A DNA stretch of 64,000 nt from Brachybacterium massiliense (GTDB lineage Bacteria > Actinomycetota > Actinomycetes > Actinomycetales > Dermabacteraceae), in assembly GCF_900184245.1 (NCBI RefSeq), contig NZ_FXXB01000004.1, forward strand, positions 248,001 to 312,000, in the 5' to 3' direction. This document shows positions 1 through 8,374 of the stretch, piece by piece (positions within the stretch are counted from its first letter, which is position 1; every line of letters starts with the position of its first letter). The position numbers and the translations under genes are program-made. Below the pieces are notes generated by a model. The model was not told the DNA's origin and made no database searches. It saw only the letters and a program-made list of their open reading frames with translations.

Positions 1-3000
1 CGGCCAGACCGGACAGGTGGTGGTCGATGCGTCCGAGCTGCTTGCGGGACTTCTCCAGCCGCGCGCCGACCTCCTCCAGCTGGCGCTGGGCGATCTCACG
101 CCGCTTCTCGGCGGTGCGGATCGTCAGGGCATCGGCCTGGTCACGGCGGGCGACGGCCACGGCCGGCTCCAGCTCCACGCTGATCTTCTCGGCCAGCGTG
201 TGGTGGCGGTTCTCGTCGCTGCGGACCGTGGCGGTGAGCCGGTCCCGGCGGCGGGTGAGGCGGTCGTGGACCACTCCCGGATCGGGCAGGTCCCCGTAGG
301 GGCGCTGCCGCCACGCCTTGGCGTCCCGGGCCGGCTCGGCCTCCGCGTTCGTGCCGGCGCGGTCGAGGTCGCGGGCGACGAGCTGGCGTAGCTGCTCATC
401 GGTGAGGTCGTGGCGCTCTCGGAGCATCGCGTCACTGAGCTGGGTCAGCACAGCGCTGGTGTCGGCCCCGGCGACCAGGGCGCGGTTCTCGAGCTTTCCA
501 CGGGTCATCCCCACGTAGAGCTGGGCGGCGGTGGTGTCGTCGGAGACGACCGTGACGGCGCGGCGGGTGGTGACGCCCTGCGCGCCGTGGATGGTGCTGG
601 CGTACCCCAGGGCCACGCTCTCGGCGGCGTACTCGGCGGGGATCTGCTCGGTGCGCTGGTCGATGCCACCGGAGAGCGTCACGGTGCCGTCCTCGGCCAC
701 GTCCCGGACCGTCCACACCTCGCGGTTGGCGACGGTGAAGTCCTCGCCGCGGTGGTTCCGGCGCGTGGTCACCACGTCTCCGATGTGCAGCACTGCGCCG
801 TCGCGGCCGGCGGCGGTCGTGGTGGTGGTGTTGAGCTGGCCGGCCTCGATCCGGGCTTCCTGGATCGCGGTGTTGATCGCGTCCACGGTCTCGTTGTTGG
901 TGGCCATGACGGCGATCGACTCGCCGGCCCCGTGGGCGGTCAGCCAGGCGGCTGCGGCCTGCTCGGTCTGGGCGGCGCTGTCGCTGAGCCGGTCCACATG
1001 GCCGTGCTCGTGAAGCCACAGGGCCACCTCGTGCGCCTTGGCGGGCGTCCCCGCGGTCCTCATGTCACGGGAGATCTCGGCGTAGGCGGTGTCGGCCACG
1101 CGGGGGTCATCGGCGCGGCGGAACCGGTGGATCGAGTGGAGGTCCACGCGGGCGTCCTCGGGCACCTGGGCCTGGACCAGGGCCATAGCGCCGGAGTGCC
1201 CCACGGGGCGGACCTGGTGGGGATCACCGACCAGGGCCAGGCGTGCCCCGGTGTCGTCGGCCACGGTCAGCAGCGCGGCCATGGCGTCCACGTCCACCAT
1301 GCCGGCCTCGTCGCAGACGATCACGTCGCCGGCGGCGAGCTGTGCGGCGGCGCTCGGGCCGTAGTAGATCGAGCCGTCCGTGTCGGTGTCCCCGGAGGCG
1401 AGGCGCTGCCAGGTGGTCTGCCCGGAGGGCGCGGTGCGCCACCGGAACCCGTGCTGGTACAGCAGCGCGTGGAGGCTGGAGCCGTCAGCACCGATCTCGG
1501 CCTGCGCCACCTGCGCGGCCTTCATCGTCGGGGCCACGGTCAGCATCCGGTGTCCCTCGGCGGCGATCGCCCGCTCTGCGACGGTCAGCATCGTGGTCTT
1601 GCCGGCCCCTGCCGGCCCCTCGATCGTCACCAGCGGGGAGCTGCCGGCCGCGGCGCGGGCCGCGGCGATCTGGCGATCATCGAGCCGCACCGGATCGTCC
1701 CCAGCGGCGGCACGCTCGGCGTCCACCACGGCGACGGCCGCGGCAATCGCCTCGACGGGCGCGGGCGCCGGGTCCCCGATTGCCGCGCGAACGGCGGCGC
1801 GCTCGGTGATCCGGGCGCGGGCCTCGCCCACGGCGGTCAGCCGGAAGGTCTTCACGTCCTCGGGGCTGCGGACGTCGGCCGGAGCCAGCGACTCGACCTC
1901 CAGTAGCGCCCGGGTCTCGATCTCCCCGATGAGGCGGTGCAGCTCCTCGGGGGCCGCGGTCAGCTGCGCCTGCGCGACGGCCATGGTCGCCCCGGCGCGG
2001 AGGTCCACGCGGGAGAACCTGCCCTGAGAGCGGACGGCCCGCTGATCGGTCCAACCCAGCGCGTAGGCGGTCAGCTGGTCCCGGTCCACCTCGTGTGCTT
2101 CGCGGGGCTGCACCGGGGCCGGCGGGCGGGCGACCAGCACGGCGGGGTCCACGTCGGCGATCTCGCGGCGCATCTGATCGCGCCACTGGTCCTCGTCCAG
2201 CTCCTCGGGCTTCTGCGCTCGATCCAGCGCCCACGCCTGCCGGTCCCACGATTCGATGAGCCGCGGGCTCGGCTCCTCGCCCGGATTCGCGGCCCTCCAC
2301 TCCCGCTCGAAACGGGCCTTGTTCCGGCCGATCTGGGCCGCGCGCTTACTCATCGGGTCCACGACGTGAGACAGCTCCGCGATCTCTCCCTCGTCGTTCA
2401 GCGTGTACCCGTGCGAGGCCAGCGCTGCCCTCCAGCGGGCGTCGGTGCGCGCTGCCAGCTCGCCGCGGGCGTTGACGAGGACCTGGTGCCGGAACACCTG
2501 CTGTGAGTCCACGTTCGACCACTTTCCATCGGCGCCCTGCACCTTGGCGTTGAGCCAGAGGTGGCGGTGCGCGTGGGGGTCCAGGGACCGGGAACGCTCG
2601 TGGTCCAGGGTCACGACTTCGACCTGCGCCAGGCCGATCCGCTGCTTCCCTCCCGCGCCGCGGCGGGTGGTCAGCTCCTCGCTCCAGGCGGTGACGGTCT
2701 CCTCGGTCACCCGGTCCATCAGAGCGTCGAACTCCTCGCGCAGCTCGGGGTGCAGCACCGCCGCCAGCGAGTAGGACTTCGGGGCGTTGATCGTCGCGTC
2801 ATAGAGCAGATGGGCGTCGGGGGAAGTCATCGTCCGGCCGCGCTGCTCGCCGGTCTCGGGGTCCACGCCGTCGATCCACGCGCGCAGCTGCTCGGCGTCG
2901 AGCCGGTCGCGCTGGATGCCGTCTGTCCGGGCGGTGTGCCGGACAACGGTGGGTGCGTCGTCGGGGCCGTACGCGGCGGCGGCATCCGCGCCGGCCGAGA

Positions 3001-3112
3001 CCTGGCGCTCGACCTCGGCGGCGTCGCAACCGCCCTGGAGGGCGTAGGCCGTGGCGTGGCGAATCCCGTGGCCATCAACACCACGTCGCCAGACCTGAAC
3101 CCCTCCGCGCAT
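1..3112 (-). CDS. MobF-family conjugative relaxase-helicase (TraA/TrwC-like), C-terminus beyond the window
   Basis: This protein nicks and unwinds the DNA strand sent during conjugation. The frame is open from the ATG at 3112 to the left edge (at least 1037 codons). The N-terminal relaxase domain has the histidine triad HAHRH (H180, H182, H184) that binds the catalytic metal; a tyrosine near residue 23 is a candidate nicking residue. A RecD/TraI-type helicase follows: Walker A GPAGAGKTT near residue 495, Walker B VIVCDEAGM near 600, then VGDPHQVRP, STIHGAQG and YVGMTRGK near 867. A charged helical tail begins near residue 930. The start fits the family, whose members often begin MRGG. Its presence marks this end of the island as the transfer region. 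The family call is firm; the gene name is not. Confidence 0.93.
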   Translation of the reverse strand, partial: MRGGVQVWRRGVDGHGIRHATAYALQGGCDAAEVERQVSAGADAAAAYGPDDAPTVVRHTARTDGIQRDRLDAEQLRAWIDGVDPETGEQRGRTMTSPDAHLLYDATINAPKSYSLAAVLHPELREEFDALMDRVTEETVTAWSEELTTRRGAGGKQRIGLAQVEVVTLDHERSRSLDPHAHRHLWLNAKVQGADGKWSNVDSQQVFRHQVLVNARGELAARTDARWRAALASHGYTLNDEGEIAELSHVVDPMSKRAAQIGRNKARFEREWRAANPGEEPSPRLIESWDRQAWALDRAQKPEELDEDQWRDQMRREIADVDPAVLVARPPAPVQPREAHEVDRDQLTAYALGWTDQRAVRSQGRFSRVDLRAGATMAVAQAQLTAAPEELHRLIGEIETRALLEVESLAPADVRSPEDVKTFRLTAVGEARARITERAAVRAAIGDPAPAPVEAIAAAVAVVDAERAAAGDDPVRLDDRQIAAARAAAGSSPLVTIEGPAGAGKTTMLTVAERAIAAEGHRMLTVAPTMKAAQVAQAEIGADGSSLHALLYQHGFRWRTAPSGQTTWQRLASGDTDTDGSIYYGPSAAAQLAAGDVIVCDEAGMVDVDAMAALLTVADDTGARLALVGDPHQVRPVGHSGAMALVQAQVPEDARVDLHSIHRFRRADDPRVADTAYAEISRDMRTAGTPAKAHEVALWLHEHGHVDRLSDSAAQTEQAAAAWLTAHGAGESIAVMATNNETVDAINTAIQEARIEAGQLNTTTTTAAGRDGAVLHIGDVVTTRRNHRGEDFTVANREVWTVRDVAEDGTVTLSGGIDQRTEQIPAEYAAESVALGYASTIHGAQGVTTRRAVTVVSDDTTAAQLYVGMTRGKLENRALVAGADTSAVLTQLSDAMLRERHDLTDEQLRQLVARDLDRAGTNAEAEPARDAKAWRQRPYGDLPDPGVVHDRLTRRRDRLTATVRSDENRHHTLAEKISVELEPAVAVARRDQADALTIRTAEKRREIAQRQLEEVGARLEKSRKQLGRIDHHLSGLA

Positions 3113-3323
3113 GCGGCCAGCGTAGCGCACCCACCACGTAGTGCTTACGTGCATAGCAGAATTTGATGGGAGGGCTGGATGGTGGGGCGGCACAGCGGGC
3201 GGAGCGAGCCGGTGGCGCTGAAGGAGCCGGCTCGTCGTCGTGAGGGAGGGGTGGCGGGCGCGTGAGCGGGGAGCTGTTGTAGCGGTGCGGCTGGTCAAGG
3301 AGACGGCAACGAAAGGGACAGCG
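3113..3323. other. Non-coding region upstream of the relaxase with two inverted repeats; possible oriT
   Basis: No gene is supported here. Two inverted repeats stand out: CACGTA/TACGTG around a 5-base spacer at 3135-3151, about 25 bases upstream of the relaxase start, and CGAGCCGG/CCGGCTCG at 3206-3235 with a 14-base loop. MobF systems often carry their origin of transfer just upstream of the relaxase gene, with short inverted repeats next to the nick. The first repeat could equally be an autoregulatory operator. Confidence 0.35.
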
Positions 3324-3843
3324 ATGGACGAGCAGAGCAACTACCAGGATCGTGGACGGCTGATCCGGCTGGAGGGCCGGCCGATCGAGCCGGACTGGAT
3401 GACGCTGCTGGGGGCGGTGCGCAATGCCGTCCAGACGGGCAGGGCGGCATTGCGTCGTTCCTGTCAGACGTGATGTGGGAGGGCGTGGATAACACGGTGG
3501 TGCCCCGCCCGGCCGCGCTCGACTACCCGTTCATGCGGCGCTGGCTCGCCGCGCGCGAACAAGCCGCGATCGACTACCTGTGCGACGGCTGGCGTTATGC
3601 GTTGTACGACCCCGAGCCGGAGCTGCCGACCAGGCGTTGGCGCGGCTGGATCTTCCCCGTTGCGCTACCAAGGCGAACGAGTGGCAGCACTTCATGTACG
3701 TGAATAAGCTCCTGGACCAGGACGGCCCGGTGGAATGGTCCGTGGGCTACTGCAACGACTGCCTATGGGCCGTGCTGACGCTGGATGACGAGAAGCAGCC
3801 GGGACCCTCCTGGTGGCTGTTCTACGACCAGGAGACGACATGA
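3324..3843 (+). pseudogene. Hypothetical small island protein, reading frame broken at least twice
   Basis: Three consecutive frames each carry a plausible piece of one protein. Frame one (3324-3473) begins MDEQSNYQDRGRLIRLEG after an AAAGGGA stretch. The frame holding RPDGQGGIASFLSDVMWEG and RRWLAAREQAAIDYLCDG carries on from about 3420 to 3640. A third frame (NEWQHFMYVNKLLDQDG to WWLFYDQETT) finishes at the TGA at 3843. Shifts of one or two bases near 3430 and 3640 would join them. This is either a decayed gene or sequencing error in GC runs. I do not recognise the family. The last piece overlaps the next start by ATGA. Confidence 0.5.
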
Positions 3844-4001
3844 GTCCCGCTTCCTCCCGTCAAGCAGACGCGGGGGCCGATCCGCGTTCCGGCGACCTCC
3901 TAGAGCTGCTGGGCCTGCCGCCAGCGAAGCTAGAGCGGTCTCGTTATGCAAGACGCACGGAGCGGGAGCGGTGCTGCGGCGTCCTGCCAGACCCGCTCTG
4001 A
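3840..4001 (+). CDS. Hypothetical 53-residue protein
   Basis: The ATG at 3840 overlaps the preceding TGA (ATGA), suggesting translational coupling to the broken gene upstream. The product is short and charged, with a central stretch SGDLLELLGLPPAKLERSRY that could form a helix and two adjacent cysteines near the end. There are no membrane segments and I recognise no family. The coupling, not conservation, is the reason for calling it. Confidence 0.4.
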   Translation: MSPASSRQADAGADPRSGDLLELLGLPPAKLERSRYARRTERERCCGVLPDPL

Positions 4002-4083
4002 ACGCAAAGGGGTATGGCCGAGTGATGCATTGTCGGGGGTGGCTGTGACGATAGGAACCACGACGCCACCAAGGGGGACTGTC

Positions 4084-4299
4084 ATGGACAGTGAAATCGA
4101 GGGGCTCAGCGAGACCGGGCTACTCGTGTTCGTAGGGACACTGGGAGGCCTCGCTGTCGTCATCGTCGTGGCCGCGCTTCTCGCACTCGGGTTCGCGCAC
4201 CGCCACCGGATGCTGACGGGCTGCGGCGTGTTCCTGGGCGGCGCTGCGATCGGCACGCCGGTACTGATCGTCGCAACCATCATCGCCCGGTCGATCTAG
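4084..4299 (+). CDS. Small double-pass membrane protein, unknown function
   Basis: The ATG at 4084 follows an AAGGGGG ribosome-binding site at good spacing. The 71-residue product has two hydrophobic segments (about residues 13-36 and 46-68) separated by a short basic turn with RHRM. An acidic N-terminus and the basic turn predict both ends outside and the loop inside. Tiny membrane proteins of this kind are common in transfer regions of actinobacterial elements, but no specific role can be assigned. Confidence 0.6.
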   Translation: MDSEIEGLSETGLLVFVGTLGGLAVVIVVAALLALGFAHRHRMLTGCGVFLGGAAIGTPVLIVATIIARSI

Positions 4300-4431
4300 T
4301 CGGCCAGCGGCGGTGCGCGACTCTCGGCTGAGTGGGCGACGGAAGCACTGGGCGTCGATAGGATCAACACCCCAGGCCACCAAAACGAAGCGCGAGGGCC
4401 GCACAGAGCCATCGAGGAGAAGTAGTAAGAG

Positions 4432-5031
4432 ATGCCCGAATCACTGCATAAGCTTTGGAATAGCTTAAGCGCCTTGGCCGACCTTGTGCCGGACCCGGTT
4501 TGGACAGCTATCGGCGCGATGATTCCCGTCATTGTTGCCGCGCATTTCGCCATACGCAAAGTAGGGCATGAGCGCCGCTTTGACAAGAACCTCGACATAT
4601 ACTCTCGACTCCATCGCGCAACGGATCGCGTGGCCGTCAATGCGCCCGGCTCCGACAAGAGCAAAGAGCAGGACGACGTCGCCGCAAAGGCGCTCAGCGA
4701 CATGATTGACGCGTACGATGAAGCGAAACTACACATATCTCCGAGGTCGAGAGTGGCACTAGAGAATTTATTTGGACAACTGAGGGTGCTGTGGGCCGAT
4801 GCGCAGGACGATCAGTCCCCCACCTCAAACCTCTCGAACAGGCGCGCAAACTTGCTCCTCCGTGAACTCCCGGAGCAGATCATCATACTCGGGCGCCGCG
4901 ACCTATATGGCGGAGAATCGTTGCGGAATCTTAATTTCAGGCTCTTCTGGCGACGTGACAGAAAACGAATACTGGGCGTTTTCCAGAAAGTTTGGGAAGA
5001 TTCCGTCAAGACTCCTGTGCCTCTCGACTAG
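4432..5031 (+). CDS. Hypothetical membrane-anchored protein, lower GC than its surroundings
   Basis: The ATG at 4432 lies behind a GAGGAGAAG ribosome-binding site. The 199-residue product has one clear membrane segment at about residues 22-42 (VWTAIGAMIPVIVAAHFAI). A basic cytoplasmic region follows, with helices rich in charged residues and a C-terminal RLFWRRDRKRILG stretch. Codon use and GC are lower than in flanking genes, which points to recent acquisition. It resembles no family I can name. The layout (single anchor, helical cytosolic part) is seen in uncharacterised defence or stress proteins, which is only a suggestion. Confidence 0.6.
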   Translation: MPESLHKLWNSLSALADLVPDPVWTAIGAMIPVIVAAHFAIRKVGHERRFDKNLDIYSRLHRATDRVAVNAPGSDKSKEQDDVAAKALSDMIDAYDEAKLHISPRSRVALENLFGQLRVLWADAQDDQSPTSNLSNRRANLLLRELPEQIIILGRRDLYGGESLRNLNFRLFWRRDRKRILGVFQKVWEDSVKTPVPLD

Positions 5032-5179
5032 TTTATATTCGCGGGTTCTTGGTTCTATGGGCGTCGAGGATAATGCTCGCGAGCGGCAGCTCGAATAACT
5101 GCGGCGAAATAGCTTCGGCGTCGTTCGGGACGATGCAGCGGACGGTCCCGCGCAAATCCAGTCAGGGGCCATCGGCAGC

Positions 5180-5205
5180 GACCCCCGTCCTCGAGGACGG
5201 GGGTC
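5180..5205. terminator. Perfect 26-bp palindrome, probable bidirectional terminator
   Basis: GACCCCCGTCCTC is followed directly by its reverse complement. It lies between a rightward gene ending at 5031 and a leftward gene ending at 5227, where a shared terminator is expected. No long T run follows on either side. Confidence 0.6.
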
Positions 5206-5226
5206 AACTCGTCAGGCGTGGGGTGG

Positions 5227-5520
5227 TCATAGGGCGATGCGCCCTGGTGGTGCTGCCGGATCTAACCCGATCTGCCCTCCACGGCCGGCGCTGCGGCCGG
5301 GAGCCAGCGCCTTGATCTTGTCGGGCCGGAAGCCGCTCCAGTGATCCTGACTCGTGACGACCACAGGGGCCCGGGCGTAGCCGAGGTCCTTGACCCTCGC
5401 CAGGGCCGCGGCGTCCTCGGTGAGGTCCACGGTCTCGTACTCGATGCGGTTGCTCGTCAGGGCGCGCTTGGTGGCGTCGCACTGAACGCACTGCGGCTTG
5501 GTGTACACGGTGACGTTCAT
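5227..5520 (-). CDS. NrdH-type glutaredoxin-like redoxin
   Basis: This 97-residue thiol-disulfide carrier has the NrdH active site CVQC (residues 11-14) and the family signature WSGFRPDKI near the C-terminus. NrdH normally reduces class Ib ribonucleotide reductase through thioredoxin reductase; no reductase subunits are nearby, so here it is an orphan. I chose the ATG at 5520 for its GAGGAGA ribosome-binding site. A GTG at 5598 would overlap the stop of the hydrolase upstream (GTGA) and add a low-complexity 26-residue N-terminus. Orphan redoxins occur beside transfer genes in actinobacterial elements, possibly to fold cysteine-containing exported proteins. Confidence 0.85.
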   Translation of the reverse strand: MNVTVYTKPQCVQCDATKRALTSNRIEYETVDLTEDAAALARVKDLGYARAPVVVTSQDHWSGFRPDKIKALAPGRSAGRGGQIGLDPAAPPGRIAL

Positions 5521-5594
5521 CGGGGTCTCCTCGTCGGTGGGGATGGATGGGGCCGGCTGCTGGGCGGTGCTCGCTGTGGTGGCGTCATCGGGGA

Positions 5595-6701
5595 TCACTG
5601 GGTGAACCCCTCGGGGACGCGGGCGATCCCCACGAACTGACCACCACTGAGGCGGGCATCGCTGATCTTGGTCACGGCCGCGCCGCGGCTCGCCTCGATC
5701 ATCTTTCCGTCGCCCAGATAGATGCCGACGTGGGACACGTCAGCGCCGAGCCGTCCCCAGGATTCGAAGATGAGATCGCCGGGCTGTGCCTCTCTGGGAG
5801 AGACCGCGTGGGAGCGCAGTGCCGCCCACTGCGCGCGGGCCGTGCGGGGAAGCCTGATCCCTGCGGCCGCGTAGGCGTACGTCGTCAGCCCAGAGCAGTC
5901 CTGCCCGCCTCGCGTGGGGCCGTCCCACCCGCCGCCACCGAACACGTAGCGCTGCCCCAGAGTGGTGTGGGCTCGCTCGATCACAAAGGCCAAGTCGCCG
6001 GTCGCGGTGGAACTGCCGTCGCCGCACACCGCGGAGCCGGCCTCGTCCTGGTCGATCGACACGTCCACGCCGGACAGGGCCGACATGATCTCCCGCGCCA
6101 CCGGCTCGTGCTTGGCGTATGCCTGCGGGTGCGCGCTGCGCTGGACGCGCTGCGCGGCCACGGTTGGCGCCAGCGACTCCCAGCCCTCCACGTTCACCAA
6201 TCCGGGAATGTGATAGCCCCTCGGGCCGGCTCCTCCGGGAATCGCCTCGGTGAGCGTCTTTCCCTTGTAGAACACCTTCGCGGCATAGGCGGTGTCGCTA
6301 ACTTCCTCCAGGGAGCCATACCAGCCGGGGAGCTGCCGCTGCTGGAATACTCCCGCGTCACCATTCCCGTCCGGCGTGAAGGTGCTCGGGTGATCCCCTA
6401 GACGCGATTCCTGCATCGCGGTCATCAGCGCGATCAGCTGCCCTCGGGCCGAGATCCCCTCGGCCTCCCCTACCGTCATGATGATCGCGGCCTGCTCCAT
6501 CGCGCGCGGTGTGTACCCGCCGACTGCCGCGGGAAGCTCCCCGTCGATACTGACGGACAGTGAGCTACCGGCGCAGATCGCGGTGTTGCTGCCGACGCTG
6601 CCGGCGAACATGCCGACTCCCACGACACCGGCACCGGCAACCAGGACCAGCGGCGCCGCGCAACCGACTACCAAGCTCGCCGCGATCGCCTTCTTCTTCA
6701 T
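5595..6701 (-). CDS. Bifunctional cell-wall hydrolase: lytic-transglycosylase-like plus NlpC/P60 (CwlT/Orf14-like)
   Basis: This exported or membrane-anchored hydrolase probably opens peptidoglycan locally for the conjugation channel. It has an N-terminal membrane segment at residues 4-35, then a lysozyme-like region with AMQESRLGDHPS and NGDAGVFQQR. The C-terminal NlpC/P60 domain has the catalytic cysteine in QDCSGLTTYAYAAAG (near 268) and the histidine in VSHVGIYLGDG (near 322). The ATG at 6701 follows GGAGGAGGTGG and lies 2 bases after the stop of the lipoprotein gene, so the two are cotranscribed. The same domain pair is found in Tn916 Orf14 and in TcpG of clostridial conjugation systems. 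Confidence 0.88.
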   Translation of the reverse strand: MKKKAIAASLVVGCAAPLVLVAGAGVVGVGMFAGSVGSNTAICAGSSLSVSIDGELPAAVGGYTPRAMEQAAIIMTVGEAEGISARGQLIALMTAMQESRLGDHPSTFTPDGNGDAGVFQQRQLPGWYGSLEEVSDTAYAAKVFYKGKTLTEAIPGGAGPRGYHIPGLVNVEGWESLAPTVAAQRVQRSAHPQAYAKHEPVAREIMSALSGVDVSIDQDEAGSAVCGDGSSTATGDLAFVIERAHTTLGQRYVFGGGGWDGPTRGGQDCSGLTTYAYAAAGIRLPRTARAQWAALRSHAVSPREAQPGDLIFESWGRLGADVSHVGIYLGDGKMIEASRGAAVTKISDARLSGGQFVGIARVPEGFTQ

Positions 6702-6703
6702 GC

Positions 6704-7246
6704 TCAGGCCACCTCCTCCGGCGGCTCCAAGTACGAGACCTTCCACGGGTCGACGGGGTCCGCGCGGACCATCACCAACTGGAAGTCCCCGATCGTCGCC
6801 GGGACGGTGACCTCAGCATCGGTGCCACTGACCAAGCCGTACTCGGCGCTGCCCTGCGGGGCTCCGGCCGGCCCGCGGCGAGGATCGGTGTACTGCCAGA
6901 CCTCCTGCGCGGCCGGCGTGAGGTGCTGGGAGAAGTTCGACCACCACTCGTCGGGATCTTCGGTGGCGAAGTACGCCTCGACGGCCGCGTGCGCGGCCGT
7001 GCCGGCCTCCTCGGCGTCCCCCTCCTCGGCCTCGGGCGGACCCTCGTCGCCGGGCACCACCGGGGCCTCCTCGCTGGGAGCCACGTCCCACTCGGTCGGG
7101 GACTCCTCCGGCTCGGCGGGCTCGCTCGTCGCGGTCGCCGGGGCCTCGCTGGTCGTCGGCTCCGGCTCGGGCACGTCGGCCGGGCCGCTGCATCCCACCA
7201 TCAGGAGCGCGACGGCCGCTATCGGAACTGCTCGGATTGATCGCAT
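6704..7246 (-). CDS. Conjugation-linked lipoprotein
   Basis: A 180-residue exported lipoprotein. The N-terminal signal MRSIRAVPIAAVALLMVGC ends in a lipobox with Cys19. An acidic Pro/Glu/Ser/Thr-rich linker covers roughly residues 20-85. The folded C-terminal region, with AAVEAYFATEDPDEWWSNF and EVWQYTDPRRG, looks like a small alpha+beta (NTF2/VirB8-like) fold, but this is inferred from pattern only. The start at 7246 puts the signal peptide at the N-terminus; the open frame runs further upstream without one. It is coupled to the cell-wall hydrolase and is likely part of the transfer apparatus at the cell surface. Confidence 0.75.
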   Translation of the reverse strand: MRSIRAVPIAAVALLMVGCSGPADVPEPEPTTSEAPATATSEPAEPEESPTEWDVAPSEEAPVVPGDEGPPEAEEGDAEEAGTAAHAAVEAYFATEDPDEWWSNFSQHLTPAAQEVWQYTDPRRGPAGAPQGSAEYGLVSGTDAEVTVPATIGDFQLVMVRADPVDPWKVSYLEPPEEVA

Positions 7247-7341
7247 GCCCAGACAAGCGCGCCCATCACGACAGCTCTCCCAGAACCGCCTACTGAGCGA
7301 CTGCTTTACTGCGCGCCTTCGTAGCCCCCGTGGCACCAAAC

Positions 7342-7409
7342 CACGGCCCCGCGGTCGCTGGAACGGGACGGGGGCCGGGTGCTGCCATGGAGCGTCGGGT
7401 ACGGCTGTC
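7342..7409 (+). repeat. Direct repeat copy 1 (about 68 bp)
   Basis: Begins CACGGCCCCGCGGTCGCTGG and ends CGTCGGGTACGGCTGTC. It matches the segment at 8671-8738 at about 62 of 68 positions, in the same orientation. The two copies bracket the membrane-GNAT gene. Confidence 0.85.
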
Positions 7410-7480
7410 GCGAAAGGGCGAGGCTAAGCTTAGGGACATAGACGATGTTATCAATGAGCTTTCAATGAGCGGGAGACGGC

Positions 7481-8374
7481 ATGAAATGGATACTTCGGCC
7501 CGAGAAGCAAGATGTACTCGCAGTATTTGGAGCAGCTTACGCTCTCATTCTTCTCGGGCCTACGATCGCAGCTGTTGGTCGGGGGGCATACACGCCTATC
7601 GGTGACTCGCTGTCGATTCTCGGGGGGGCCTCCATGGTGTTCGCTGCAATGGTCTACATGCAGTACTATCGCCGGAAGCGGATTTGGCGCTCCGGCGAAG
7701 TTCCGAGCGAATATGTTGCCTTCGCGTCCGGAGCGAGAGCGAAGGGCGACCGTAATGATTACAAACCAAACTATGGCGTCGGGAAGTTGCCGCGTCCGGG
7801 AGATGTTGAGCGCGTGGTCGACCTCGCTTTAGAGTACATTCCCGCGGAGCTCTTTTATTCCGAAAAGCAGGTACACGGCTTTCTTGAACGGAACCCTGGG
7901 GCGCTACGCTGCATCCGAACGTCGTCGGCCGGCGAAATTTCCGGCTACTACATCCTCCTTGCGCTTTCCCAGCGTGGAGAAGACCTCATCTTGGACGGCG
8001 CTGTCGATGTGGGGGTAGCGATGTCCCCGTCCCTTACCCTCAGCGACCCCGCCGATGCGTCCGCGCTCTACATTGGCATGATCCAGGGCGAAGGCGGGAG
8101 GGGAAGTGCTGCAGTGCTTTTGGCATTCGTTGAACATCTTCTGCAAATCGTTGAGCAGAACAAGAAGCCGATACGCCTATACGCGCGGTCTGGCCACAAG
8201 TCGTCGCGTTACCTAATGGACAAGCTCGGCTTTACGCCCGTAAAGGTAGCGGGTGGCGTCTCTTATCTCGAAGTGGCCGAAGTCGGTGAGGCTCAGCTAC
8301 GCGAGTTGCGGAATTCTGGGCTGCGTACGCGCAGGCGGGCAGAACGGGTGATGAAACAGCGTGAGGAGTTATAG
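7481..8374 (+). CDS. Membrane-anchored GNAT-like protein, unknown function
   Basis: A 297-residue protein. Two membrane segments (about residues 13-33 and 42-61) are followed by a cytoplasmic region that reads like a GNAT acetyltransferase fold: GYYILLALSQRG, then ALYIGMIQGEGGRGSAAVL (the acetyl-CoA loop), then RLYARSGHKSSRYLMDKLGF and a final strand. Codon use is lower-GC than in the conjugation genes. The start at 7481 follows GGGAGACGGC. A membrane-tethered acetyltransferase is unusual. Because it sits between direct repeats in a block with TIR genes, a role in defence or element maintenance is possible but unproven. Confidence 0.65.
   Translation: MKWILRPEKQDVLAVFGAAYALILLGPTIAAVGRGAYTPIGDSLSILGGASMVFAAMVYMQYYRRKRIWRSGEVPSEYVAFASGARAKGDRNDYKPNYGVGKLPRPGDVERVVDLALEYIPAELFYSEKQVHGFLERNPGALRCIRTSSAGEISGYYILLALSQRGEDLILDGAVDVGVAMSPSLTLSDPADASALYIGMIQGEGGRGSAAVLLAFVEHLLQIVEQNKKPIRLYARSGHKSSRYLMDKLGFTPVKVAGGVSYLEVAEVGEAQLRELRNSGLRTRRRAERVMKQREEL

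Noticed and set aside
410-1906. Long open frame on the plus strand (498 codons)
   Set aside because: It is antisense to the MobF relaxase, whose minus-strand frame carries all helicase motifs; the plus-strand product is a low-complexity Gly/His-rich shadow.
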